Of a stretch of DNA of 34,938 nucleotides, positions 1-7,057 are shown piece after piece (position 1 is the stretch's first letter; the number at the start of each line of letters is the position of its first letter). The DNA is from an uncultured Mycoplasmatota bacterium (GTDB lineage: Bacteria > Bacillota_I > Bacilli_A > RF39 > UBA660), in the NCBI GenBank assembly GCA_946530475.1, contig CAMNAC010000005.1:1-34938 (forward strand), in the 5' to 3' direction. Both the position numbers and the translations under genes were made by a program. The notes beneath the pieces were generated by a model, which saw nothing but the letters and a program-made list of their open reading frames with translations, was not told the origin of the DNA and ran no database searches.

Positions 1-623
1 CGATTAAAAATGGAGAATTTAAAATTGTAACAACGGGTGATCCAAATTCTGATTCCGCAAAAGGATTGAAAGCAGGAACTTCGATCGTAATTGAAAATGG
101 AAGTTATACCATTGATGCAACAGATGATGGAATTCATTCCAATGGAGATATCACTATAAATGGTGGAACAATTACTGTTACAAGTGATGATGATGCAGTT
201 CATGCAGATGGAAAAGTGGAAGTAAATGGTGGTACATTTACCCTTGATGCTCATGAAGGACTAGAAGCAACCTATGTTAAAATTACTGATGGGACTGTAA
301 ATATTGATGCAACAGATGATGGAATCAATGCAGGAAATAAATCAAATCAATATGAGACAACAATTGAAATAACTGGAGGTTCTATTAGCATTAATATGGC
401 TAGTGGTGATACAGATGGAATTGATTCCAATGGGAATTTATATATTACTGGAGGAACGATTAATATCAATGCACAATCACCATTTGATTATGATGGAGAA
501 GGAAAATTTACCGGTGGAACTTTAATTGTCAATGGACAAGAAGTGACCAGTCTTACCAATCAAATGATGGGAGGCGGAATGCCAGGAGGCATGAATGGTA
601 TGCCAGGTGGTTTTCGAAGATAG
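1..623 (+). CDS. Carbohydrate-binding beta-helix protein (Cthe_2159-like), 5' end missing
   Basis: The reading frame is already open at the left edge (codons begin at base 3), so only the C-terminal part, about 206 residues, is present. It is made of short repeats of the type GGT-[IVFL]-x-[IV], with alternating D/N-rich turns such as DATDDGI and SDDDAVHADG. This is the pattern of a right-handed parallel beta-helix. The C-terminus is a low-complexity Met/Gly tail (MMGGGMPGGMNGMPGG), which I know from the Cthe_2159-type carbohydrate-binding family of Firmicutes (DUF4353). Members are usually secreted or surface-attached and bind acidic polysaccharide; that role is inferred from the family. The signal peptide would lie outside the window. 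An internal TTG at 66 is not a credible start because the repeats continue upstream of it. An intrinsic terminator follows directly. Confidence 0.75.
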   Translation, partial: IKNGEFKIVTTGDPNSDSAKGLKAGTSIVIENGSYTIDATDDGIHSNGDITINGGTITVTSDDDAVHADGKVEVNGGTFTLDAHEGLEATYVKITDGTVNIDATDDGINAGNKSNQYETTIEITGGSISINMASGDTDGIDSNGNLYITGGTININAQSPFDYDGEGKFTGGTLIVNGQEVTSLTNQMMGGGMPGGMNGMPGGFRR

Positions 624-647
624 ACGAATAAAAATTCGTCTTTTTTT
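622..647 (+). terminator. Intrinsic terminator after the beta-helix gene
   Basis: An 8-bp stem AGACGAAT/ATTCGTCT (622-629 with 634-641), loop AAAA, followed by a run of T to 647. It begins inside the stop codon of the upstream gene. Confidence 0.85.
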
Positions 648-694
648 GTAGGAGAAAAAAAGAAAATCCTCTATCATTCTATTGGAGGGATTCT

Positions 695-2896
695 ATGGAT
701 TATTTGGATCATTTATTTGATGGTATTGATGATTCGATTCATTTAGATAAAGAACAAAAAGAAGCAATCTTGTGTGAAGATGACAAGGTTATGGTTGTTG
801 CAGGTGCAGGAAGCGGAAAAACAACAACGATGGCAGCAAAAATAAAATACTTAGTGGAACAAAAAAATATCCCGCCTAATGAAATATTATTAATTTCTTA
901 TACGAATAAAGCAGTCTTAGAGTTAAAAGAACGAATTCAAAAGGAATTTCATCTAGACGTAGAAATTATGACTTTTCATAAACTAGGATATGAAATTTTA
1001 AAAAAGCTAGGTTTTCATGGAAACATTTTATCTCATTCGGATGAATTATTAAAACAAATTTTTTTTAATCTATTGAGTCATGATGAGAACTTTCAAAAAA
1101 AAGTCTTTGAATATTTTTTATATGAATCCAATTATCCAAAGGTAAAAAAAATTACTTATTGGAGTTTAAAAGGAAGATTATATCAGTATCAAAAAAAAGA
1201 ATTAAAAGAATTTGAAAATTATCATTTAACATTATTAAAAGAGGTAATGTTTCAAAAAGAAGAAGCTGAAATAGCAAATCAATTATTTTTCAAAAATATT
1301 ACTTATTATTATCGAAAAGAATACCCTTTTAATCATTCTTATATACCTGATTTTACAATTGAAAACAATGGAAAAATATATTATTTGGAACTATTTCCAC
1401 AAAAGGAAAGTATAAAAGATTGGATCCTATTAGAAAGAAAAAAAAGAATCATTCGTAAAATTCATGAAAAATATCAGACTACTTTATTAGAATTAGAATT
1501 AAAAGGGAATTATTTATCCACTTTTTCTGCTCTATTAAAAAATCATAATATATCAGAAAAGCCAAAAACAAAAAAAGAAATATTTGATGCAATTCAATCA
1601 TTAAAACAGGATATGATTTATAAAGAATTAGTTAAAAACGTAATTTCATATATTCATAATTATCGGATAAATGGATGTAAGAAACAAAAATCAAATCAGA
1701 AAAAACAGTTATTTTTAGAGATTACTAAAATCATTTATGAAAACTATCAATTGAAGTTGATACAAAATAATTGGATTGATTTTGAAGATATGATTCAAAA
1801 GTCCTATGAACGATTAAAAGATAATAATCCATTTCATTTTCAATATATTATTGTTGATGAATATCAAGATATTTCGAAAAAAAGATATGATTTTTTAGTG
1901 AGACTTGTAACTACTAATCAATCAAAATTAACTGTAGTAGGGGATGATTTTCAATCTATTTTTTCCTTTGCAGGGTCTGATATTTCTTACTTTTTTCAGT
2001 TTCAAAAAGGAAATACGAAAGTATTAAATATTACAAATACATACCGAAATAGTCAAACTTTGATTGAAGAAGCAGGAAAATTTGTCATGAAGAATAAAAG
2101 ACAATGGAAGAAGAATCTTCATTCGGATAAAAAATTAGAAAATCCTATTCGAGTTTATTATTATAAAGATCCTAAAAAATGTTTCAAAAAAGTATTAGAA
2201 CAATTAGTAAAAGAGTATGGAGAAGATTTGAATATAGTGTTATTAGGGAGATTTCATTTTGATTTAAAAGAGTATCTTAATTATCCGTTATTATTTTTAG
2301 AAAATGGGAAACTAAAGTCCAATACTTTTCCACAGATTACATTTACTTTTTTAACTGTTCATGCTTCCAAAGGATTGGGTTTTCCACATGTTATTCTTTT
2401 AAATGCGAAACAAGGAATATATGGGTTTCCTTCTTTAAAAGATTATCCCATGGAATTAGAAGATGTGATGATAAAAGATGATAGTTACCCTTTTGCAGAA
2501 GAAAGAAGATTATTTTATGTTGCATTAACCAGAACAAAGAACACTGTTTCTATTTTATGTCCTTTTGATTCTGTTTCACCTTTTGTATTAGAATTAGATC
2601 ATAAAAAGGAATATTTTTTAGAAAAAATTACTTCTTATCAGAACCCTGAATGTCCAAATTGTGGATATCCTTTGATTCGAAATTATTGGAATTCGAAAGG
2701 AATTGAACCTTTATACGAATGTGTGAACCATAGAAAAAAATGTGGATTTCAAACAAATCATTTGAAATATCGAATACCAATTCAATCCTGTAAAAAATGC
2801 CAAAACGGGTATTTAATTGTAAAGGAAAATAAAGAGTCAGTTTTGTTACAATGTACCAACTGTGATAATCATTTTCTGATTCAAAAAAAGACTTAG
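695..2896 (+). CDS. UvrD/Rep superfamily 1 DNA helicase, helicase IV-like, with C-terminal zinc ribbons
   Basis: A 733-residue superfamily 1 helicase. Visible motifs in order: Q-motif region around Q21; Walker A GAGSGKTT at about 37-44; Walker B VDEYQD near 388; motif III GDDFQSIFSFAG near 415; motif V TVHASKGLGFPHV near 555; motif VI RRLFYVALTRTK near 603. Inserted in domain 1A is a nuclease-like segment with P218-D219 and E232, as in E. coli helicase IV relatives. The lysine expected two residues after the glutamate is replaced (E-L-F), so nuclease activity is unlikely. The C-terminus has two CxxC pairs (first at C653/C656), suggesting topoisomerase-like zinc ribbons. ATP-driven 3'-5' DNA unwinding in repair is the family role. 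The start is chosen for GGAGGGA eight bases upstream. The stop overlaps the convergent neighbour by four bases. Confidence 0.85.
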   Translation: MDYLDHLFDGIDDSIHLDKEQKEAILCEDDKVMVVAGAGSGKTTTMAAKIKYLVEQKNIPPNEILLISYTNKAVLELKERIQKEFHLDVEIMTFHKLGYEILKKLGFHGNILSHSDELLKQIFFNLLSHDENFQKKVFEYFLYESNYPKVKKITYWSLKGRLYQYQKKELKEFENYHLTLLKEVMFQKEEAEIANQLFFKNITYYYRKEYPFNHSYIPDFTIENNGKIYYLELFPQKESIKDWILLERKKRIIRKIHEKYQTTLLELELKGNYLSTFSALLKNHNISEKPKTKKEIFDAIQSLKQDMIYKELVKNVISYIHNYRINGCKKQKSNQKKQLFLEITKIIYENYQLKLIQNNWIDFEDMIQKSYERLKDNNPFHFQYIIVDEYQDISKKRYDFLVRLVTTNQSKLTVVGDDFQSIFSFAGSDISYFFQFQKGNTKVLNITNTYRNSQTLIEEAGKFVMKNKRQWKKNLHSDKKLENPIRVYYYKDPKKCFKKVLEQLVKEYGEDLNIVLLGRFHFDLKEYLNYPLLFLENGKLKSNTFPQITFTFLTVHASKGLGFPHVILLNAKQGIYGFPSLKDYPMELEDVMIKDDSYPFAEERRLFYVALTRTKNTVSILCPFDSVSPFVLELDHKKEYFLEKITSYQNPECPNCGYPLIRNYWNSKGIEPLYECVNHRKKCGFQTNHLKYRIPIQSCKKCQNGYLIVKENKESVLLQCTNCDNHFLIQKKT

Positions 2897-3474
2897 GATT
2901 TTTGTTCTAAGTCTTCTTGCTCTTGTAAAAATTTTTGTATTTGTTTAAAGTTGATTTCATAAGTTAAAGTTAAGTTTTCTAAGTCTTCGATTCTTTTTTT
3001 TAATTGTTCATTTTCTTCACATTCTTTTTCATATAGTACTTGATAATTTGTTTTCTTTTGAGGAGTGGTAGGAACTCTTTTTGCTTCTTTTAAAGAAGGA
3101 AACTGAGGTTCTTCAAAGTCCTTAATAAAATAAGGAAGATTTTCTTTACTTAAACTTAATAGTTTATAGTCACTAATAATGACTCCTTTTAATTTTTTAA
3201 AATCCAAATCATGAATATCCATCTCTTTTTCTTCTTTCGTAGAATATCCAATCATTCGTAAGTATTGATAGATATCAACCCATTCAGAATCTAATATTTT
3301 AATCGAAATTTTATTTCTTAGTTTCGTTACATAAATACTAATTCTTCCGTTTTCTAGTGGTTTATCTAAATAGCAATAAACAAAATATTCTTGCCCTTGA
3401 TATTCAAAATAACGAATAATCGAAACATATTCTGCTTTTTTATGAATAGGATCTAGTATTTTCACTTTTTCCAT
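2893..3474 (-). CDS. Conserved hypothetical protein with C-terminal coiled coil
   Basis: I do not recognise this 193-residue protein. The N-terminal half alternates short hydrophobic strands (IIRYFEYQGQEYFVYCYL) in a way reminiscent of the small DUF1292-type fold, but this is only a resemblance. The last 50 residues are Lys/Glu-rich with leucines at heptad spacing and probably form a coiled coil. There is no signal peptide or membrane segment. Two starts are possible: 3492 and 3474. I prefer 3474 because AGTGATACT precedes it, one base different from the GGTGATACT used by two other genes here, and because the promoter upstream (TTGAAA-16-TATAAA) predicts transcription starting at about 3492, leaving no leader for the first ATG. 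It is convergent with the helicase gene. Confidence 0.65.
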   Translation of the reverse strand: MEKVKILDPIHKKAEYVSIIRYFEYQGQEYFVYCYLDKPLENGRISIYVTKLRNKISIKILDSEWVDIYQYLRMIGYSTKEEKEMDIHDLDFKKLKGVIISDYKLLSLSKENLPYFIKDFEEPQFPSLKEAKRVPTTPQKKTNYQVLYEKECEENEQLKKRIEDLENLTLTYEINFKQIQKFLQEQEDLEQKS

Positions 3475-3498
3475 AGTATCACTATCTTTCATATATAT

Positions 3499-3526
3499 TT
3501 TATAATAAAGTTAGTATGTATTTCAA
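3499..3526 (-). promoter_or_regulatory. SigA-type promoter of the 3474 gene
   Basis: On the minus strand TTGAAA (3526-3521), a 16-base spacer, then TATAAA (3504-3499). The predicted transcription start, near 3492, falls on the first ATG of the frame. This supports the second ATG at 3474 as the start, or else leaderless translation from 3492. Confidence 0.55.
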
Positions 3527-3584
3527 GTTTTTTAGTGAAATTCCTTTCAAAATAAGATATAATGAAATTTGAAGTGAGGAATAC

Positions 3585-4883
3585 ATGTTAAAAAAGTCAA
3601 TTAGTTCTATCTTTTATTTTATAGTAGCGCTTTTCTTTATCATCTTAGGATTCTTTTTAATTTTTTCTTCAGAAAGTACTATGAAAACGATTTTAATGAT
3701 TCTTTCAATAGGAATGATTGTAGTTGCTTTCCTACGCTTTTTTGTGACTTTTTTTCAAAAGAAAAATCGAAATGGAATATGGATTCGCAGTTTTTTAGAA
3801 TTGATTTTTGGATTTTATTTGACCTTTCATATTGATAAAACAATTGACGTCATTACAGTTTTATTTGGCTTTTATCTTTTGTGTCATGCTTTTTTACACT
3901 ATATGAATCACTATCTTTATCAATTAGACCGAATTCCTAATCGTCTTGGAATTTTAATCAATGGATTGATCGATATGATATTTGGGTTTTGTTTGATTTT
4001 TAATCCTGATCAAAACTTAAAGTATGCCGCAATTGTGATTGGTATTTATTTTATTTTCTATGGACTTATGAATTTTAATGACTTCTTATCAGAGATAGTA
4101 CCTAAGAAATATCAAAATCGATTTAAAAATAAAATTCGAATTCCACTCCCTATTATTTTTACTTTTCTTATCCCTCAACAATTATTAAATTCCATTAATG
4201 ATTCTTTAAAAACCAAACAGGATTCTAGTATTTTATCCATGAAAAAAGAAAAAGGAAAAACAGATTTATCGGTATTTATTCATCTTGCGAAAACAGGAAG
4301 TGCTTCCTTTGGACATGTAGATCTTTCTTATAAAGGAAAAATCTATTCTTACGCCAATTATGATAAGCATTCTAGAAGATTTATGGATGCTGTAGGAGAT
4401 GGAGTTATTGCGGTCTGTAATAAGAAAAAGTATATTGAATATATGACGACAAAAAAAGGACGCTATTTAGTAGAGTTTGGAATTTCTTTATCAGATAAGC
4501 AAAAAGAAAAAGTAGAAAAAAAGATTGAAGAATTAATTCATTGGAATACGATTCCTTATGAACCAGATTTACAACTAGCCGATAAAGGAATGATTCCTAG
4601 AGAAGAATTTAAAGATATGGCGAGTGAGTTATATAAATATGCCAATGCAAAATTTTATAAAATTATGAAAGGAAAACACAAAACATATTTTGTATTTAAA
4701 ACAAATTGTGTAGTAGTAGTGGAGTCTGTATTAGGAAGTTTAGGAACTTTTCTTCCGCAAAACGGGATTATTTCTCCTGGAACTTATTATGATTATTTAA
4801 ATAATGAGTTTATGAAGAAAAATAGTAAAGTTATTTCTAGAAAAATCTATACAAAGGAAAGTTTAAGAGGGAAACAAGAATAG
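3585..4883 (+). CDS. DUF308/HdeD-like membrane protein fused to a putative permuted papain-like domain
   Basis: A 432-residue protein in two parts. Residues 1 to about 165 hold about six hydrophobic helices with basic loops, like the HdeD/DUF308 membrane family. Residues from about 225 onward form a soluble domain with a conserved-looking GHVDLSY motif (H244) and FKTNCVVVVES (C375). A His ahead of a Cys, each in a hydrophobic strand or helix context, is the order seen in circularly permuted papain-like (YiiX/LRAT/NlpC-P60-type) hydrolases, which cleave amide or acyl bonds in peptidoglycan or lipids. That assignment is inference; the substrate is unknown. The soluble domain follows the last membrane helix, and its side of the membrane cannot be settled from sequence alone. 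The start ATG has GTGAGGA upstream, and a -10 TATAAT lies at 3558-3563. The gene is monocistronic. Confidence 0.6.
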   Translation: MLKKSISSIFYFIVALFFIILGFFLIFSSESTMKTILMILSIGMIVVAFLRFFVTFFQKKNRNGIWIRSFLELIFGFYLTFHIDKTIDVITVLFGFYLLCHAFLHYMNHYLYQLDRIPNRLGILINGLIDMIFGFCLIFNPDQNLKYAAIVIGIYFIFYGLMNFNDFLSEIVPKKYQNRFKNKIRIPLPIIFTFLIPQQLLNSINDSLKTKQDSSILSMKKEKGKTDLSVFIHLAKTGSASFGHVDLSYKGKIYSYANYDKHSRRFMDAVGDGVIAVCNKKKYIEYMTTKKGRYLVEFGISLSDKQKEKVEKKIEELIHWNTIPYEPDLQLADKGMIPREEFKDMASELYKYANAKFYKIMKGKHKTYFVFKTNCVVVVESVLGSLGTFLPQNGIISPGTYYDYLNNEFMKKNSKVISRKIYTKESLRGKQE

Positions 4884-4897
4884 TTTTTCTCTTTTTT
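4866..4897 (+). terminator. Terminator overlapping the end of the DUF308-like gene
   Basis: A ten-pair stem with two G-U pairs, AGAGGGAAAC (4866-4875) with GTTTTTCTCT (4883-4892), followed by six T. It includes the stop codon. Confidence 0.55.
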
Positions 4898-4920
4898 GTT
4901 CAAAAAATAGGAAAAAACAC

Positions 4921-4949
4921 TTGTCAAAATGCATAAAATAATGTATACT
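4921..4949 (+). promoter_or_regulatory. Promoter of the Leu-Ser-fMet-Asp-Phe tRNA operon
   Basis: TTGTCA (4921-4926), a 17-base spacer, TATACT (4944-4949) with TG immediately before it. The same hexamers and spacing recur at 6579-6607. Confidence 0.85.
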
Positions 4950-4975
4950 TTTAATTGTTCGAATTAGTTTTAGAT

Positions 4976-5064
4976 GCCTGAGTGGCGGAATTGGTAGACG
5001 CACAGGACTTAAAATCCTGCGAAGGTCACACTTCATGCCGGTTCAAGTCCGGCCTTAGGCACCA
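4976..5064 (+). tRNA. tRNA-Leu (UAA)
   Basis: A class II tRNA with a long variable arm. Acceptor GCCTGAG pairs with CTTAGGC; anticodon loop CTTAAAA gives UAA; T-arm GCCGG-TTCAAGT-CCGGC; CCA is encoded. Confidence 0.97.
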
Positions 5065-5071
5065 TTCTTTT

Positions 5072-5163
5072 GGAGGAATACCCAAGTTGGTTGAAGGGAC
5101 TGGTCTTGAAAACCAGCAGGTCGTGCAAGCGGCGCTAGGGTTCGAATCCCTATTCCTCCGCCA
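5072..5163 (+). tRNA. tRNA-Ser (UGA)
   Basis: A class II tRNA. Acceptor GGAGGAA pairs with TTCCTCC; anticodon loop CTTGAAA gives UGA; discriminator G; long variable arm; CCA encoded. Confidence 0.97.
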
Positions 5164-5177
5164 TTTTATTTTTATAT

Positions 5178-5254
<77 letters not shown>

Positions 5255-5257
5255 TAT

Positions 5258-5333
5258 GGTTCCGTGGTGTAGCGGTTATCACGTCTGCCTGTCACGCAGA
5301 AGATCGCGAGTTCGATTCTCGTCGGAACCGCCA
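5258..5333 (+). tRNA. tRNA-Asp (GUC)
   Basis: Acceptor GGTTCCG pairs with CGGAACC; anticodon loop CTGTCAC gives GUC; discriminator G; CCA encoded. Confidence 0.97.
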
Positions 5334-5341
5334 TTTTTTTT

Positions 5342-5417
5342 GGCTCTGTAGCTCAGTCGGTAGAGCAAGGGACTGAAAATCCCTGTGTCGATGGTTCGAT
5401 TCCATTCGGAGCCACCA
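5342..5417 (+). tRNA. tRNA-Phe (GAA)
   Basis: Acceptor GGCTCTG pairs with CGGAGCC (one G-U); anticodon loop CTGAAAA gives GAA; CCA encoded. It is the last gene of the first tRNA operon and a terminator follows. Confidence 0.97.
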
Positions 5418-5426
5418 TTCGAGATT

Positions 5427-5447
5427 AAGAACATTTTGTTCTTTTTT
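5427..5447 (+). terminator. Terminator of the first tRNA operon
   Basis: Stem AAGAACA/TGTTCTT (5427-5433 with 5437-5443), three-base loop, T-run to 5447. Confidence 0.8.
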
Positions 5448-5471
5448 ATTTATAAAAAGTGAATGAAATGA

Positions 5472-5500
5472 TTGACTTCTATTATAATTTGTGGTACCAT
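5472..5500 (+). promoter_or_regulatory. Promoter of the Arg-Pro tRNA pair
   Basis: TTGACT (5472-5477), 17 bases, TACCAT (5495-5500). A TATAAT at 5483-5488 is nearer consensus but has no good -35 at the right distance. Confidence 0.6.
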
Positions 5501-5523
5501 TTAAATTGTCTTGAAGTGGACAT

Positions 5524-5600
5524 GCGCCCTTAGCTCAATTGGATAGAGTGTTTGACTACGGATCAAAAGGTTAGGGGTTCGACTCCCTTAGGGCGCACCA
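5524..5600 (+). tRNA. tRNA-Arg (ACG, read as ICG)
   Basis: Acceptor GCGCCCT pairs with AGGGCGC; anticodon loop CTACGGA gives ACG, normally deaminated to ICG by TadA; CCA encoded. Confidence 0.97.
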
Positions 5601-5605
5601 TAAAT

Positions 5606-5682
5606 CGGGAAATAGCACAACTTGGTAGTGCACGTGGTTTGGGACCATGAGGTTGCAGGTTCAAATCCTGTTTTCCCGACCA
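5606..5682 (+). tRNA. tRNA-Pro (UGG)
   Basis: Acceptor CGGGAAA pairs with TTTCCCG; anticodon loop TTTGGGA gives UGG; CCA encoded. It lies five bases after tRNA-Arg, so the two are cotranscribed. Confidence 0.97.
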
Positions 5683-5692
5683 TTTTGATAAG

Positions 5693-5725
5693 AAATAACA
5701 TCTCAAAAAATGAGGTGTTATTTTT
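5693..5725 (+). terminator. Terminator of the Arg-Pro tRNA unit
   Basis: A 12-pair stem, AAATAACATCTC (5693-5704) with GAGGTGTTATTT (5712-5723, one G-U), then T. Confidence 0.85.
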
Positions 5726-5753
5726 ATGCCTTTAAAACGTAAAAAATAGAAAT

Positions 5754-5779
5754 AAAAAGGGGTTAATCCCCTTTTTTTT
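5754..5779. terminator. Bidirectional terminator between tRNA-Pro and the methyltransferase
   Basis: Stem AAAAAGGGG/CCCCTTTTT (5754-5762 with 5768-5776) with U-runs on both strands. On the minus strand it contains the methyltransferase stop codon. Confidence 0.8.
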
Positions 5780-6536
5780 GTAAAATATCCAAAATATGTC
5801 TAGATGCTCCTAGTAACTCTTTTCTTTCGCAAGTTTCTAAATGATATTGAAAAAAATGTTGAAAGGTTTCTTCATCCATTTGATTGATTTCTTTTTTTAA
5901 ATATTCTGTAGGACCATCTTGAGCAATGATAGAAATTCTTTTTAAAAAAGTTTCTTCTTTTAATTGATCAATTTCTTCAATTCTTACAAAAGAATATAAA
6001 TCATTTGGTTTTGATAATACATGAAATGAAGAATCTAATTTGTTTTCTTTTAAAACCTTTTTAATAAAGTTTTCCCGAAAAGCATGCGTGATAACTGCAT
6101 ATTCATTCATACAGTAACTAATAAAAATGTAACCATTCTTTTTTGTAACACGTTTAGCTTCTTCTAAAGCTTTTTTCTTTTCTTCAAAAGATATCAAGTG
6201 ATACATTGGACCAAATAAAAGAACAATGTCAAAAGATTGATCTTCAAATTTGGATAGATCCAATGCATTACCCAAAACTGCCTTTATATTTTTTTTCTCA
6301 ATTTCTTTTAAGTTATGTTTTACAAGTTCTAATGCAGTAACGTCATATCCTTTTTCTTGAAAATAGAAAGAGTATTTTCCGGTCCCCGCACCAACATCAA
6401 GAATTTTATCTCCTTTCTTAAGATATTTTTCAATATAGTGTATCGCTGTTAAGAATTCTACTCTTCCATGCCTTGTATTTAAACGTTTTTCTTCATTAAA
6501 CTTGTTGTAATATTGTATTAATTCTTTTTCATTCAT
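5763..6536 (-). CDS. Class I SAM-dependent methyltransferase
   Basis: A 257-residue Rossmann-fold methyltransferase. The SAM-binding motif I is ILDVGAGTGKYSFYF (about 44-58). A later acidic loop (ALE) and a motif IV-like stretch, QSFDIVLLFGPMYHL, complete the methyltransferase-11/25 pattern. The small-molecule or other substrate cannot be told. The gene is alone between tRNA clusters. Its promoter is remarkable: on the minus strand TTGAAA, 17 bases, TGTTATAAT, then exactly six bases and the ATG. There is no Shine-Dalgarno site, so the transcript probably begins with the start codon (leaderless). The next in-frame ATG lies well inside the conserved region, so a later start is unlikely. Confidence 0.85.
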   Translation of the reverse strand: MNEKELIQYYNKFNEEKRLNTRHGRVEFLTAIHYIEKYLKKGDKILDVGAGTGKYSFYFQEKGYDVTALELVKHNLKEIEKKNIKAVLGNALDLSKFEDQSFDIVLLFGPMYHLISFEEKKKALEEAKRVTKKNGYIFISYCMNEYAVITHAFRENFIKKVLKENKLDSSFHVLSKPNDLYSFVRIEEIDQLKEETFLKRISIIAQDGPTEYLKKEINQMDEETFQHFFQYHLETCERKELLGASRHILDILQKKGD

Positions 6537-6542
6537 GGAATG

Positions 6543-6571
6543 ATTATAACATTTTTTTGATTTTTTTTCAA
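6543..6571 (-). promoter_or_regulatory. Promoter of the methyltransferase gene, predicting a leaderless mRNA
   Basis: Minus strand TTGAAA (6571-6566), 17-base spacer, extended -10 TGT-TATAAT (hexamer 6548-6543). Six bases separate the hexamer from the ATG at 6536, placing +1 on the A of the start codon. Confidence 0.75.
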
Positions 6572-6578
6572 AAAATAC

Positions 6579-6607
6579 TTGTCAAATTTAAAAAAATAGT
6601 GTATACT
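6579..6607 (+). promoter_or_regulatory. Strong promoter of the non-coding RNA locus
   Basis: TTGTCA (6579-6584), 17 bases, TATACT (6602-6607) with TG before it. These are the same hexamers and spacing as the tRNA operon promoter at 4921. No protein gene lies downstream before the terminator at 6947-6972, so a stable RNA is the likely product. Confidence 0.8.
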
Positions 6608-6644
6608 TGACCTAGTTAGTAGAAAAGTAAATAAAATTATGAGA

Positions 6645-6751
6645 TAGAAACATTCTTAGTAATGGTTGAATCTTTTGATTCTTCCGTTATGAGTGTTTCT
6701 AGTATCATATGACTTTTATTTCTATAACGAATATCATAGAAACACTTTTTT
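6645..6751 (+). promoter_or_regulatory. Two-state attenuator: antiterminator against terminator
   Basis: Segment GAGTGTTTCTA (6691-6701) can pair with upstream TAGAAACATTC (6645-6655), giving a long hairpin with inner stems TAATGG/CCGTTA and GAATC/GATTC. Alternatively AGTGTTTCTA pairs perfectly over 10 bp with TAGAAACACT (6737-6746), which is followed by six T and is therefore a terminator. The two folds exclude each other, as in a riboswitch or protein-controlled leader. The signal is unknown. Confidence 0.55.
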
Positions 6752-6946
6752 AGTAATGGTTATAATGGCCTGCATTAAGTTGTGGGCGCTAATCGTGAAA
6801 GAATTGATGTAGTGATTAGTAGAGATAGGAATAAAATACTATTTACAATCAAGATATTAACTATTGTGCGCAATGTGGGCCTTGATAACAGATCTTTAGG
6901 AAAAGCTGTCACTTTGATAATTGATCTGTACGAATCCACACGAAGG

Positions 6947-6972
6947 ATGTTCTTTGACAGAGAACATTTTTT
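6947..6972 (+). terminator. Terminator of the non-coding RNA
   Basis: Stem ATGTTCT/AGAACAT (6947-6953 with 6961-6967), seven-base loop, six T. Two G-U pairs can lengthen the stem. Confidence 0.8.
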
Positions 6973-6995
6973 GTTGGAAAAATTGAAAAAAAGTG

Positions 6996-7024
6996 TTGAT
7001 TTCCTTTTTATTTTATGTTATTAT
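6996..7024 (+). promoter_or_regulatory. Promoter of tRNA-Ala
   Basis: TTGATT (6996-7001), 17 bases, TGT-TATTAT (hexamer 7019-7024), an extended -10. Confidence 0.7.
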
Positions 7025-7057
7025 GAATATGCATTCCGAAAAGGGAGGCAGCAAAAT

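Larger units (their letters stand above)
6614..6972 (+). ncRNA. Candidate structured non-coding RNA with internal attenuator, family not recognised
   Basis: This stretch between the methyltransferase and tRNA-Ala has no credible protein gene. It starts at a tRNA-like promoter and ends in a clear terminator. The first 140 bases hold two mutually exclusive hairpins (see the attenuator entry). The last 200 bases can fold as a multibranch: closing stem TGTGGG/TCCACA (6781-6786 with 6935-6940); arm 1 CTAATC/GATTAG (6789-6794 with 6814-6819); arm 2 ATCAAG/CTTGAT (6848-6853 with 6881-6886) capped by ATTG-TGCG-CAAT; arm 3 ACAGATC/GATCTGT (6888-6894 with 6923-6929). I looked for hallmarks of RNase P RNA, SRP RNA and tmRNA and found none. 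An open frame that crosses it from 6782 has no ribosome-binding site and runs into tRNA-Ala, so I treat it as spurious. Confidence 0.55.
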
